The notes below the pieces were generated by a model. It had not been told where the DNA came from. It saw only the letters and a program-made list of their open reading frames with translations, and did not search any database. From assembly GCA_000934455.1 (NCBI GenBank), contig KN882570.1, positions 1 through 20,197 on the forward strand: a stretch of 20,197 nt of DNA, read 5' to 3'. Origin of the DNA: Apostichopus parvimensis (taxonomy: Eukaryota; Echinodermata; Holothuroidea; Aspidochirotida; Stichopodidae). Below, in pieces: positions 1 through 9,545 of the stretch (its first letter is position 1; every line of letters begins with the position of its first letter). The position numbers and the translations under genes are program-made.

Positions 1-1170
1 ACGATATGATTGGTAAGTACTGTGTGTAATTAGTAAAAAAAAAGTTTGTGGTTGCGTTGTATGGTGAAGCGAGTATCCAGTGGACGAGCAGATTTTTTGG
101 GCTCATAATTCCCTTGACCAGTCACAGTGAAGAATGTCTGGGACGTCTGGAAAGTACACAATGAAAAGCGAAGTGGACTTGATGCGAATTCCCAATGGTT
201 TTGGTGTGAGTGATTGATAGGGGAGAGGGGTGTATAGAGGCATTATTAGCCCACTAACTTGTAATTGTGACGATTAACAGCACTTTCTGTTGTGGTTAGT
301 TATATGTGATCCTCTTTCGTCTGCAAGTCAGTGGTTATGAATACATGTTCACTAAAGCTAGCTGTGGGACCTACTGCCGTGAGATGAGTCATCAAAAGAT
401 TCTGTTGCCCATGCATATAACTTATAAGGGATTTGATATACTGGATTTGACTGCTCGTCTAAAAGCGATCGACAAAGGCAGGTAAACTGTTAGAAAAGTG
501 TTTTTCAATCAGGTATGGATGCAGGATAGACTACAGCCTTATGTCTTTGAACAGGAAAGTACTTTTTGAATACTTCTAGAAATTAACGAATTATGGCACG
601 CTAGAATTTGAGGCCTAAACAGACTACCTTTATTAATAGTAATAATACATGTTCCATGGGTCATAGCTAATCGGACTAGGAAATGGAAAGACAAAGAGTA
701 ACAATTAAACTGAACAAGGGCCACGCTATAGTTAGTAAAGTAAAAAAGTAAAAAGTACACTCATGCCTAGCTCAAAGTCAGCCAAGGCACTGACATTCTC
801 GTAGGTATCTTCATTTGAACAGAAGCACGAGGTTACGGTCATGTTTTTTCCTAGGTTTTTATACGTTCAACATAATCTCATGTACAACGTACGTAGATGA
901 TGGAAACAACTTTCTGCCAATGATTCAGTGTACGTGATCACGAGCGTGTGCAAAGTTGTACGACAGCGCTGTTCACTGTTACAAGTGAAAAATGAATAAT
1001 TCATGACTTTCCCCTCGCTGTACTACGAAAAAAAATATCGCCGCCCGGGTACCACAAGATGGGCGAAACAAAACGATTAATTTTCTTCTTAGATTGTGCC
1101 ACGGTGACCATAAAGCGTTTATTCTACACGCCATAACTTCTTTGACGCAATACTAGCAAAATACACTGAT
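1..1170. other. No recognisable gene
   Basis: I see no conserved protein motif, RNA gene or clear repeat here. Open frames are short and have no family signature. The last 150 bases may hold a heavily decayed end of the LINE endonuclease domain, because the recognisable LINE coding sequence starts just downstream, but no motif is clear enough to claim it. Confidence 0.6.
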
Positions 1171-1171
1171 A

Positions 1172-2625
1172 GTGGAATTTCCTGTTGTTACTGTTACTTG
1201 TCATTTAGCCCTTGAAGACAATGGACTTTCAACAATCATGACTACAGGGCAACAAGACGCCATCCCATCGGACCGTCGGACCACTACTCAATTTGTCTCA
1301 TGCCTAAGTATACGGAGAAGCACAGAGAGACCAAGCAGAGACCCAGGAGAAGGGAAATGGACATTAGAGACAATAATTTGTATTCTTCGTGAGACCATAG
1401 CCTCTACGGACTGGAATATCTTCACGGAAACCTGCCCTACACTCAACGAACTGACCGAAGTGGTTTCCATGTTAAATTAAATTTGTATCGGACATTTGCG
1501 TTCCAACTAGAACTATACCAACTGCGGAAATGATGAAGAGATTACCGGCCGACGATAATATTAGACGAATGGAAGAACGAAAAAAGAAGGCAATTGAGGT
1601 GGGGAACAACGCAGAACGGAATAGGTTGCAGCGGACTATAAATAGATACATCTATAGGAAGAGGAGTGAACACTTCGAGAGGATAGCTACGGATTCCACG
1701 CATTATGGAACTTTCTGAAATCAGTGCGGAATCCTCACAAAAATGATAACAAGGTCACCATATCGAGGGAGCTTGGATCTGAGCTAGACACCCACTTCGG
1801 CCGATTCAACAGTGCGGTTATAATGGACATTACTCTGAACTTACCGCACCGCTCTGTCAATGACACTCCTGGAATAGAACGAGATCAGGTATTGATAACA
1901 TTCCCTGGTGGGTTTTTAAATATTGGTGAAATGAAATTGCTGACATTTTCACAGTCATTTTTAATGAAAGTATCAAACAGAGTATTATTCCATCTGACTG
2001 GAAACATGCCAAAACTACTCCTGTGCCCAAAATTGCCAGCCCTGCTTCAGTACATGATTATCGCCCAATTGATATATCAAGCATAGGGTTCAGTTGTATG
2101 CAAAAGTTATTACTTTCGTACGTCACACAATCCATTGATGAGCATGGTGATCCAAATCAGTTTGCGTACAGAACACTTATCTCGTGCACTGATGCAATCC
2201 TCACCCTTGTCCATGGCATAGTGTCTGGGCTAAACTGTAAACAGACGACAATATCTAAAGTCCTATTTCTGGACTTTTCAAGTGCATTCAATACAGTCCT
2301 GCACAATCGTCTACTAAATGACCTGTGTAACTTCATCGATGAGCCATGGCTCACTCATTGGCTCAGGGATTTCATGCAGGGATGGTCAAGACAAGTTAAA
2401 CTAGATAAAGGCTATACAAGAACTTCTGAAATCAGAGTAGGAGTTCCACAAGGAGGCCCTCTATCAGCCCTATTGTTTACTATTTATACAGATTGCATTC
2501 GCTCTAATTCTAATTGCTCAGTAATTAAATATGCTGATGACACTGCTTTATCGTGAAATATCACCAAAGGCTCCCAGCAGCAAAATCAGCATGAGTATCA
2601 GGATTTTATCAGTGCATTTTACGTG
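1172..2625 (+). pseudogene. LINE ORF2 remnant: linker and reverse transcriptase (CR1/L2-like)
   Basis: This is decayed ORF2 of a non-LTR retrotransposon, the polyprotein that reverse transcribes the element RNA at a nicked chromosomal target. The frame changes at least three times. It runs in one frame to a TAA at about 1478, then in the next frame to about 1715 (basic linker with the motif SDICVPTRTI). It then shifts again, and from about 1929 runs in a third frame. The RT palm is clear there: WKHAKTTPVPK and DYRPI, then the first catalytic Asp in LFLDFSSAFNTV, then GVPQGGPLSALLF, then YADD at 2530-2541. A TGA follows at 2554-2556, although similarity continues to about 2625, where the element is cut by unrelated sequence. 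The FSSAFNT and YADD motif style fits the CR1/L2/Jockey group. The assignment before about 1380 is weak. The RT continues after the foreign block at about 3480. It is not functional. Confidence 0.85.
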
Positions 2626-2627
2626 CA

Positions 2628-2890
2628 AAGAAAACGGACACGGACCAAAGGTCAACAAAACCAAAAACAATCCCAGTCTGTTAAACAACCACCAAAACCC
2701 AACCGAAAACCCACAAATAGAAACCTCTCACCAACCCACAAACGTATACAATGCAGCGTTCAACGTAACGTGAAAAGGACACGGACCAAAAGGCCAATAG
2801 AACCAAAACAACAAAGCTCTACAAACCAGCCCCAAAAGGCCAACTCCAAACCACAAACAGAACCCCCCAACCCATATTATGTAACGACCA
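2628..2890. repeat. Two diverged copies of a ~144-bp tandem repeat
   Basis: The string GGACACGGACCAAA followed by an AC-rich tract occurs near 2634 and again near 2778, about 144 bp apart. Both copies continue into CCAAAAC/AACCACAAA-type sequence poor in T on this strand. The repeat sits at the left edge of the block that interrupts the LINE. The open frame read through it (2623-3114) is Lys/Gln/Pro-rich and looks like a product of base composition, not a conserved protein. Confidence 0.5.
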
Positions 2891-2911
2891 CACAACCCCC
2901 ACACCTAACAA

Positions 2912-3470
2912 CTAACTCACTCCAATATTCATCCGGGGTACGCCGTTCCGATAGTAGACGACAGGCTGGCGCATTACCTGCGAAGTTTTCCCAATATGGG
3001 TCCTTTTCAGGCCCCTGGCAGTGTTCCCCCTTTTCCTACGAGCTAGCAGAGTTCTTAGCTCCTCGTGAACCTTGCTCGAGTGGACCTCCCTGTCAGGAAC
3101 AGGAGGTCCACTAGCGAGCATCGAGTCTAATAAGGCTGTAGTGCAGTCCTCCATTGGCGAGTCAGAATCTGGGCCACTTAATGTCTCTTGGGCCGGTTGA
3201 CTCGGGGCCCGACTAGTATCACCGATAGCGGGCGTAGCTACCGGTGAACAAGTACAAGCGGCATCCTGCGCCGCATGCCACTCCGCTAGTACCATCTCCG
3301 CCGTTTTGTCCTGCTCTGCCTCATTGGGCGGGCTGGCAGTCTCGGCAAGTTCGATCAGGGGAGAGGGACACGAAAGGGGAACAAAGCCTCCACCGGGGCG
3401 CTAGTGTCGGACACTGGGGAGATGACAGGAGCATCAGGTGGTACGGTGTCAGAGGCCGGGACAGGGACCG
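2912..3470 (-). pseudogene. Unidentified Pro/Ala-rich protein fragment in GC-rich block
   Basis: I do not recognise a family. On the minus strand a frame is open from about 3365 down to the stop at 2912. A preceding frame, open from 3567 to 3355, can be joined to it by one frameshift near 3365. The conceptual product is rich in Pro, Ala, Ser and acidic residues in its first half (for example VPVPASDTVPPDAPV). It ends in a basic stretch (LARRKRGNTARGLKR) followed by PVVYYRNGVPRMNIGVS. A disordered acidic/proline region before a basic tail would fit a gag-like or nucleic-acid-binding ORF1 of a retroelement, but no zinc knuckle or other signature is visible. The block is markedly GC-richer than its neighbours, which supports a separate origin. 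The true start is unknown, and the part above about 3480 overlaps LINE coding sequence on the other strand. Confidence 0.35.
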
Positions 3471-3480
3471 CTTCAACCAC

Positions 3481-3877
3481 GTGTATATTGCTCCTCACTT
3501 TCCTGTCCATATACGGGAAAGGGTGTTTGAGGCCTCTATCTTGCCAAATATCATATATGCTGTCCAAATGAAAGATAAGAAAAGATTATTAAGTTTCCTG
3601 AGATACTGTGAGAGAATCTTTGGATTAAATCATAACCTACTTAAAGATAAAGTTTAATACGGCTGCTAGGAAGGAATTTGAGAGGTTACTAAATAACATT
3701 CATAGAAATAAAGGACACCCACTCCATTGTGCAATAAACTCTCTGTACAATAAGACAAACTACAATTTGAGGAATGCTGCAGTAACTCCCGGATTCAGGA
3801 TTGAACTTTATAGGAATGCTTTTGTTTATAGGGCGTCCATGTTCATACAGCATGGTGCTCTAGAACCATTGTTGTGA
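3481..3877 (+). pseudogene. LINE ORF2 C-terminal remnant
   Basis: This is the C-terminal part of the LINE ORF2 after the foreign block. It reads FNHVYIAPHFPV and so on in one frame to a TAA at 3655-3657, then continues one frame over from about 3656 to the TGA at 3875-3877. The pattern of an aromatic/aliphatic segment (ASILPNIIYAVQ), a KRLLSFLRYCERIFGL segment, an HPLH motif, and an LRN...PGFRIELYRNAF tail matches the region after the RT domain in CR1/L2-type elements. The shift lies in an A-rich stretch (aaagataaag) and could be one base. Compared with a complete ORF2, about 100 or more residues between the YADD region and this segment are absent, so the foreign block replaced sequence; it did not simply insert. 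Confidence 0.72.
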
Positions 3878-4690
3878 TAAATTTTAAAATTTATTCTTGT
3901 TTCAGTGTCTATTGCAGTTAGTCACTCATTGCCCAGTCACGTACTCCACAATTTAAAAACCCTGTGTCTGAACTTGATTGTGTGAACTTTTCTCACCATC
4001 AACTGGAGCAACATCACCTTGCCAACCACACTCTTGCTCAGTTAATTTCAAAGCAGATGGTAAAATCATGATTACAGAATTTAGAAATTTTACTCAGTTT
4101 TATATTTTTTCACATGGGAACAGGAAGGGGTCCTAGCAAAACAATAGATGTAATTAGTTTGTTTGCAACTCTTTTCAAACTGTATAGTTACATTTTAATA
4201 GCCCCAACTACATCAAATGATATGTCACTTATCTATTTAGAAGTTGAGAGTTGCATATATCATTTAAATTGTTAACATGAGGTCACATCAACACGATTCA
4301 GTGCCCTAACTAAAACTGAAATTTTGTGACAGCTGATTGAATGATTGTTGGCTGATAATGACAGGTAGCAAATTGTTTGTCATACTTTTTAATTGTTCAA
4401 ATTTTATGTTAATAGTCTGTTTATCAGATGTTCTGAAATAATTTTATCTCATATTGTGATACAAGTGAATATAATTTAAATTAACTCACATTTTAATTGT
4501 TCCTTGATCTGAAGTTTAATGTTCTTCTCTTTCCTATCATTGCAGATTTCCCACAAGTTGCTGGACCTATTTCTGCTGGTAATTCCTCTGCTGTCCTTTT
4601 CCAGCCAATCAATATCACTTTCATTCACTCAACCATCTTATATAAATCGATCCAATCTTCATTTTCTAATAAACATGCATCGAGATTTAC
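3878..4690. other. AT-rich sequence without recognisable gene
   Basis: No coding similarity, RNA gene or obvious repeat is seen. The left part may include the 3' untranslated region of the LINE, but I see no terminal simple repeat that would mark its end. The right part abuts the minisatellite, and the left end of the Helentron might lie here if the minisatellite belongs to that element. I could not identify a terminus. Confidence 0.55.
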
Positions 4691-4691
4691 A

Positions 4692-4930
4692 CCATTAACC
4701 AGCACATCAGTAGCGCATCAATTATACCATCAAACAGTGTATCAATAACGCTGTAGATTAAGCCATCAACCAGCATATCAGTAACGCTGTAGAATGAACC
4801 ATCAACCAGCGTATCAGTAACGCTGTAGTTGAAACCATGAAACAGCGTATCAGTAACGCTGTTGATCAAACCATCAACCAGCGTATCAGTAACGCTGTAG
4901 AATAAACCATCAACCAGCGTATCAGTAACG
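4692..4930. repeat. 36-bp minisatellite, left part of array
   Basis: Seven units begin at 4692, 4727, 4763, 4799, 4835, 4871 and 4907. All spacings are 36 bp except the first (35). The unit starts CCATCAACCAGC and ends CTGTAGAATGAA with small variation. Each good unit contains an inverted repeat, CAGCG and CGCTG, separated by nine bases (TATCAGTAA), so a single strand could form a small hairpin in every unit. Because 36 is divisible by three, a frame stays open through the array on the minus strand (VTDTLVDG repeats), but this is not evidence of a gene. The last unit is cut after 24 bases by the hAT element and resumes at 9564. Confidence 0.93.
4923..4930. repeat. Target site duplication, left copy (CAGTAACG)
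   Basis: These eight bases lie directly before the hAT left end and are identical to 9556-9563 directly after its right end. The same octamer occurs inside most minisatellite units, so identity alone would be weak. The proof is that the two copies touch the element ends exactly and the surrounding 36-bp phase is restored on excision. Confidence 0.9.
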
Positions 4931-4954
4931 CAGAGTTGTCAACAAATCCCTAGC

Positions 4955-5045
4955 TGCAAGTCTCAAGTCTTTACCATCAAGTCTCAAGTCAAGTCACCTT
5001 GAAAATTTTGAGCGAGTCTCAAGTCAAGTCTCAAGTCTTTGAAGT
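4955..5045. repeat. hAT left subterminal repeats (AAGTCTC/AAGTC)
   Basis: Short direct repeats of CAAGTCTCAAGTC and CAAGTCAAGTC cluster within about 110 bases of the left end of the hAT element. Clustered short motifs next to the terminal inverted repeats are typical transposase-binding sites in hAT elements. Here the motif has the same orientation at both ends of the element and is not inverted. The binding role is inferred. Confidence 0.65.
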
Positions 5046-5878
5046 TTGAATACATTGATGCAGGCTACGAATAATGTAACAGTGTTCCAGGAAACTGAGA
5101 TTCAGATTCTCTTTATTGCATCCCAAGCTGGTCAATTGATTGCTCACAATATAAAACATACGTACAGTACAGACTCAAATACTAAGACATAAGACTTAAA
5201 ACAAAGCTGGCAAGATACGTAAAAACGCTAAAATACAAAATACAGTAAAACAGCACCAGAGATACTTGTGAATTTTGAGGAAAGCAAATAAAAGTTATTG
5301 TTACAATTGAATACATGTGTCTTGAAAGTTTTCACAGAAATGCATGCAGCTATATTCTACCTGACTGCCCGATATTCTTCAAAGCTTTTTCGAATGCAGG
5401 TAAGAACTTCAGGTTTGACATAATTACATAATCAGGAACAAGTACATGAATTCTTATTTCTTTGACAACATTCATTTGAACTGGCAATCATTACTGTTAC
5501 TTCCTGTTTTCTACTTCACATACTTTTGGAAGAGGAATCCAGAAATTACTGAAATCAGTAAACCGGAAGCTACACACAACCAGGACTGAAACTATACAGT
5601 ATGCTCTCATACAACAAATAACAGAGTAAGTCTCAAGCCAACAGAGTTGAAGCAAATATTTCTTTTTTCACTGTTTTGTCACAAATTTCCAATGCAAAGT
5701 GTAGTAGAATTGGTACTGATGCATCATGCTAGGGTGTAGGCTAATTCGGTTTGCAAATTCGGTCCCTGACAAACTTTTGGATTTGGACTATAAAATTGAT
5801 CTACAAGTATTGGAGGGATTGTAAGGGGTGAGCTCAGATATTTGCTTCAACAGTTGTTATTGTACTCATATGGAGCGG
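5046..5878. other. Non-coding 3' part of the hAT element
   Basis: This stretch lies between the transposase stop codon (5879, minus strand) and the left subterminal repeats. No second gene is seen. A TTTATT at about 5110-5115 reads AATAAA on the minus strand and is a plausible polyadenylation signal for the transposase transcript, though it is far from the stop. Confidence 0.45.
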
Positions 5879-6171
5879 TTACACTTCATGAAGATCAAAT
5901 TTGACAGCATTTTTGAACCGATTCTTGAGCGATGAGGGCGCATTATAATGCCACCGTGGCTGAAAACCCTCTCCACAGGTGCACTGTGATGGGACAGCCA
6001 ACACTCTCACTGCCACTTGGTACAAGTGGGGCAATTCTCGCTTGTATATGGCCCAAAATTGCAGACCGGGATGATTGTCAGATGCACCATCCTCGCACAT
6101 CTGGATGTACTTCAATAGCTCTGCTCTAGTCGATGTGTTGGCATCACTCCTGTGGCGCTTCCTGCTGTAAC
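5879..6171 (-). CDS. hAT transposase, last exon (dimerisation region)
   Basis: Minus-strand exon that reads YSRKRHRSDANTSTRAELLKY and continues to ELPHLYQVAVRVLAVPSQC, ending HEV before a TAA at 5879-5881. The helical LPHL..VA..VLAVPS segment corresponds to the hAT C-terminal dimerisation region, whose usual form is LP.L..lA...L.vPaSSa..ER.FS. The usual PASSAPVERVFS core is altered here to VPSQCTCGEGFQP, so this part has drifted or decayed. I placed the acceptor at AG 6173-6172 (ACTGTTTGCAG) because joining it to the donor after 6938 keeps the reading frame (phase 1, split Gly codon). The alternative is that the bases just upstream (to about 6363, an open frame one step off) are coding and a frameshift near 6170 has separated them. 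Confidence 0.6.
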
Positions 6172-6937
6172 CTGCAAACAGTCGTGGTGTGGTGTCTTGA
6201 CAGGATGCTCAACTGGTTGCACCTCCTGGTCAGGTTCATCCTCATCGATGGCAGTTTCGGGAGGCAACATGACACTTGCAGCCTCTGTGTGCAGTAGCTC
6301 TGCGATGTGAAGAAATGGAATGTAATGTATGTTGTCAGGTAATAGAGACAAGTCAGTAGTCAATATGATGTGGTCAGTGTATGGGTCCTACATGAAGAGA
6401 GAAGACTATAATAATATTCACACCATTGTTGGCGCTAAGGAAAGGATGGAGGCGTTCTCTTCAGTAGAGCAGAAATTCCCCCTCACTAAATACCCAATTC
6501 TGGAAAACATCCATTGCAGGGATATGGGGGGTCCCCCTGTTCATTGTTGAATTCTCCTTAGAATATTTGAGAGGGGGGGACCTTCCCATCAAAATTTGGA
6601 AAGGGCGCAGGCAACCCTGATTCACTCACTGAAATTAGGTGATTGATCTAGTCATAAAGCTGTGAAGAGGATAGTGGAGCGTACTACTGTATTAGTATTA
6701 GCACTGCAGGGTTTGGATTGAGGCATTGGGGTTGTGATGCCAAATCGCATGGAAAAGCTGCTCCAGGTGAACAGGACCAGGGGTGATTCTGATGGATCCA
6801 AGGTGCAAGGCCCATTCGTTACCACTACACCACAGTGACCACGCTACCTACGGTAATAATATAATGCCAATATCGCTGAAAGAGTGACATCCCTAATAAT
6901 TATCGAGTGATAAATTATACTATATTGATGCAATTAC
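6172..6937 (-). other. Predicted intron of the hAT transposase gene
   Basis: Reading the minus strand, the upstream exon ends AAAG and is followed by GTAATTG, a good donor at 6937-6936. The acceptor proposed is TTTGCAG at 6172. The frames on the two sides agree. The interval holds an 83-codon open frame (6363-6112) that I regard as fortuitous or decayed, a C/G-run stretch near 6527-6580, and a tRNA-like segment near 6700-6845. Confidence 0.5.
6700..6845 (-). repeat. Possible tRNA-derived SINE remnant
   Basis: On the minus strand the segment starts GGTCACTGTGGTGTAGTGG and contains TGGTGTAGTGG (6822-6832), which resembles the internal A box of tRNA genes and tRNA-derived SINEs. The downstream sequence, GCACCTTGGATCC and onward, has the look of such a SINE head, but no canonical B box (GGTTCGANTCC) is present at the expected distance. 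A complete tRNA cloverleaf is not supported. It lies inside the predicted transposase intron. Confidence 0.35.
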
Positions 6938-8340
6938 CTTTAACACGATCCGCAACTGCAAACTTGGTATCCCCTGGTACCAGAACATCATGTTCCAACC
7001 AGAACAGGCAGAATTGCGGGTCCAGAAAGGCAGCCATGATGTATACCTGGTCATCAAAGGGATGCACAGCATGAGCATCAGCGGTCTTCTCCATATCAAC
7101 ATTGATGAAGATGCCTTTGAATCGCTTGTGTAGTGACTGCTGGAGCTCTGTAACCATACCATCCAAATACCGAGCCTGGTTGTGCATTTCATGGAGGTGA
7201 TGATTAAGTGAGAGTATGCATGGCAGTACCGCACTGATGGTAACCAGCTTCTCTCCCTGTGTGAGATTTGTGGCATCCAGGAATGGTTCCAACACCTCCA
7301 CTAGCTCGTTCAGCTGGCTCCATTCTCGCGCGGTTAGGGCAAGCTGCTTATGGCCTTGATTCTCTAAGAGCGAGCATAGGGCCTGGTGCTCAAGACTGAT
7401 GACCGACTTAACAAGGCGTAGAGTCGAGTTCCACCTAGTCACCACTGCTGCAGGTATGCTGTGATTCTTTCCAAACTGACCTTCGAAAGCCTCTTGGAAT
7501 GAAGTACTGGAATGAAGGAGGGTGCATAACTTGGAGACTTTCGCCATAGCAGCATTTATAACTCTTGTTCCCTTCAGTCCATCACCAATTACAAGCTGTA
7601 GCGTGTGAGCAAAGCATTGGAGACGCTTCTGCCTGCACTTGCTGTACATCACCATGTTTACGACACCTGTGTCCTCTTCGTCCAGTTTTTCCCAAGGGTC
7701 ATCGACATGACTAGATGCTTCAGGATCAGTGTCATTTGTGGGGAAGCATACAGTAAATGCCTTCATGTTCGACGCATTGTCTGAAATGATGTAGTCCAAT
7801 TTTGTCCTGATTTGATAGTCGTCACACACAGCTTCGAATTTCTCGCTGATTCGTTCACCGGTGTGTGATCCTTCGAAGCGGTCACAGCTGACAAGGACTG
7901 ATACTAGGCTGAGTGAGGTTTTGCAAGTGGCATGATCCATTGTGTGGGCTGTAATCCCCATGTAACCTCTCATCCTGCGGTCAGACCAAATGTCCACTGT
8001 GGCGGAAACACTGTCTGAGTTGGTCATTAATGATTTTACAAGCTCCTGCTTTGCTGCAACCACTTCGGATATCTTTCCAGTGATGCTCGATCGACTTACA
8101 GGACAATACTTATCATCCAGGACGGAGAGACAGCGGCGAAATCCCTCTTTTTCAGTAATTGAAAGTGGCAGGTTGCAATCCACAATCAAGTCATTTCTAA
8201 TTGATTTTGTGATCGCACGTTGACGCGGGTGCCCAACAATATAGACTTGAATAGGTCTTACAACAAAAGAGGAAATGGACGGTTGCTTGCTATTTGGTTT
8301 CTCTTGCAGCTTTTCTTTGGTTGCCGTGTACTCTGTGAAC
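6938..8340 (-). CDS. hAT transposase, main exon (RNase H-like catalytic domain)
   Basis: The catalytic part of a BED-family hAT transposase, which cuts and pastes the element. The frame is open from 8340, just after an acceptor-like TTTTATAG, to 6938, just before a GTAATT donor. No ATG starts it, so a 5' exon is required; the first in-frame TTG at 8189 is not a credible start. Numbering from that TTG: first catalytic Asp in VDIWSD (D66), second in YIISDNASN (D137), CFAH motif of the insertion domain (C192, H195), then TRWNS (251-255), and finally AAFLDPQF toward the C-terminus. The stretch KLQEKPNSKQPSISSF before the domain is the usual linker after a BED finger. I found no BED finger in 8341-9360. 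This exon has no internal stop, so the damage is limited to the missing N-terminus and an atypical C-terminus. Confidence 0.85.
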
Positions 8341-8399
8341 CTATAAAAGCAACAATAACAACAGTGTCTGGAAGTTGTTCGAAGTTTGTTTTATTGAGG

Positions 8400-8825
8400 G
8401 TATAGGCTCCAAATGTACCCATACTACAGTATGTTTTTATGTTAGGCTATGAATTCCACCTGTCACATGTATGAAATGATCAGAATGAAAATAATCATTG
8501 TTTGAAGATTTTTCTTCCAAATGACTGTATAGGCTCCACATTTACTCATACTACAGTGTGTTAGGCTATGAATTTCAACCGTCACATGTACCGTATAAAA
8601 TTCAAGGATGATGAACATTGACTGAAGTTTTTTCTAACAAAGATGGTATAGGCTACACATTTACCCATACTAGTGTGTTAGGCTGTGAATTCCACCTGTC
8701 ACATGTATGAAATGATCACAATTGAAATGAGATCATTCATTGTTCGAAGATCATTTTCTTCAAATGACCGTATAGGCTCCAAATTTACCCCTACTACAGC
8801 TTGTTAGGCAATGAATTTCACCCCC
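8400..8825. repeat. ~120-bp direct repeat, four copies
   Basis: The string TATAGGCTCC/TATAGGCTAC begins copies at 8401, 8528, 8647 and 8771 (spacings 127, 119 and 124). Each copy continues with ACCC(A/C)TACTA, then TGTTAGGC, TGAATT(T/C)CA and, in the first three, GTCACATGTA. The array lies inside the hAT element just upstream of the main transposase exon on its strand, probably in an intron or leader. Its function is unknown. Confidence 0.75.
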
Positions 8826-9357
8826 CTACTTAATATGGGTAATCCCCTGCCCCCTCCAAATGAGAGAATAATCTAATCAGACCTCTGGTCATCCACTTTG
8901 TGGTTACAAGAAGCTTCACGGACATGTGTGGCTGCATATGCAATAGATTCATTATCCTATGGCAAAGAATCAAAAAGTAACTAGGCTTAGCAGTTTGTTC
9001 CCTCTTCTCATCTCTCCCATTTGGATTACACTTCCTGCGGAATATTGCACCATAATGCCCGGACTGGACTGGAGGTTTACTTTAAGTTTTCGGCTGCTGA
9101 ACACTAGAATTATGTGGTATAAATTTAACAGCCGAATAGCAAAACCTGGGCACACGCCACGGAACAAATTACCTCAAAATTTGCTAGCCACTGTTTTATT
9201 GAAAAAGGAATATTCAACCAAGCCAATGGGTAGTTCTGGTAACGCATGTAGTCGTCGTTGGGCGCTCGTAATTCGAGCGTACACGAAACCATAATTATTT
9301 ATTATCGATATCAACTTATGAAGTTATTTAATGATTAAAAAATTGTGAAATACAAAC
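8826..9357. other. hAT 5' region, no exon recognised
   Basis: This is where an exon with the N-terminal BED finger (paired Cys, then His...His) and a promoter would be expected on the minus strand. I read both strands and saw no such motif. The open frame at 8959-9294 on the plus strand has no family signature. Confidence 0.45.
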
Positions 9358-9545
9358 AAGTCTCTAGTAGAAAAACCGAGTCTTTTGAAGGCAAGTCTCA
9401 AGTCAAGTCCCAAGTCTTTGCTAACTTTTTGGGCAAGTCTCAAGTCAAGTCCCAAGTCTCTGACAGCCGAGTCTCGAGTCGAGTCTCAAGTCCTAAAATT
9501 TGCGACTCCAGTCCGAGTCCCTGACTCGAGTCCCCGACTCGAGTC
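9358..9545. repeat. hAT right subterminal repeats (AAGTC and GACTCGAGTC)
   Basis: CAAGTCTCAAGTCAAGTCCC occurs twice, about 55 bp apart. It is followed by GAGTCTCGAGTC and tandem GACTCGAGTCCCC units that run to the element end. GACTCGAGTC is itself palindromic. The AAGTC motif is shared with the left end, which supports both blocks belonging to one transposon. Confidence 0.75.

Noticed and set aside
539-760. Minus-strand open frame of 73 residues near the window start
   Set aside because: No recognisable motif, low-complexity hydrophobic start, no neighbouring coding sequence.
2623-3114. Plus-strand Lys/Gln/Pro-rich frame of 163 residues as a real protein
   Set aside because: It spans the junction from LINE to foreign block and a tandem repeat; the composition reflects AC-rich DNA and no domain is visible.
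4687-4869. Open frame with VTDTLVDG repeats in the minisatellite (also 9440-9646 and 9672-9872)
   Set aside because: The unit length of 36 is divisible by three, so a frame stays open automatically. There is no start context, domain or flanking coding sequence.
6112-6363. Open frame upstream of the hAT last exon, acidic and Pro-rich, as an additional transposase segment
   Set aside because: It starts without ATG, lies one frame off the C-terminal exon, and cannot be joined in phase to the donor at 6937 by the acceptor-like site before it. I cannot fully exclude a decayed exon.
8959-9294. Plus-strand open frame of 111 residues in the hAT 5' region
   Set aside because: No family motif, opposite to the transposase strand, and plausible by chance at this length.
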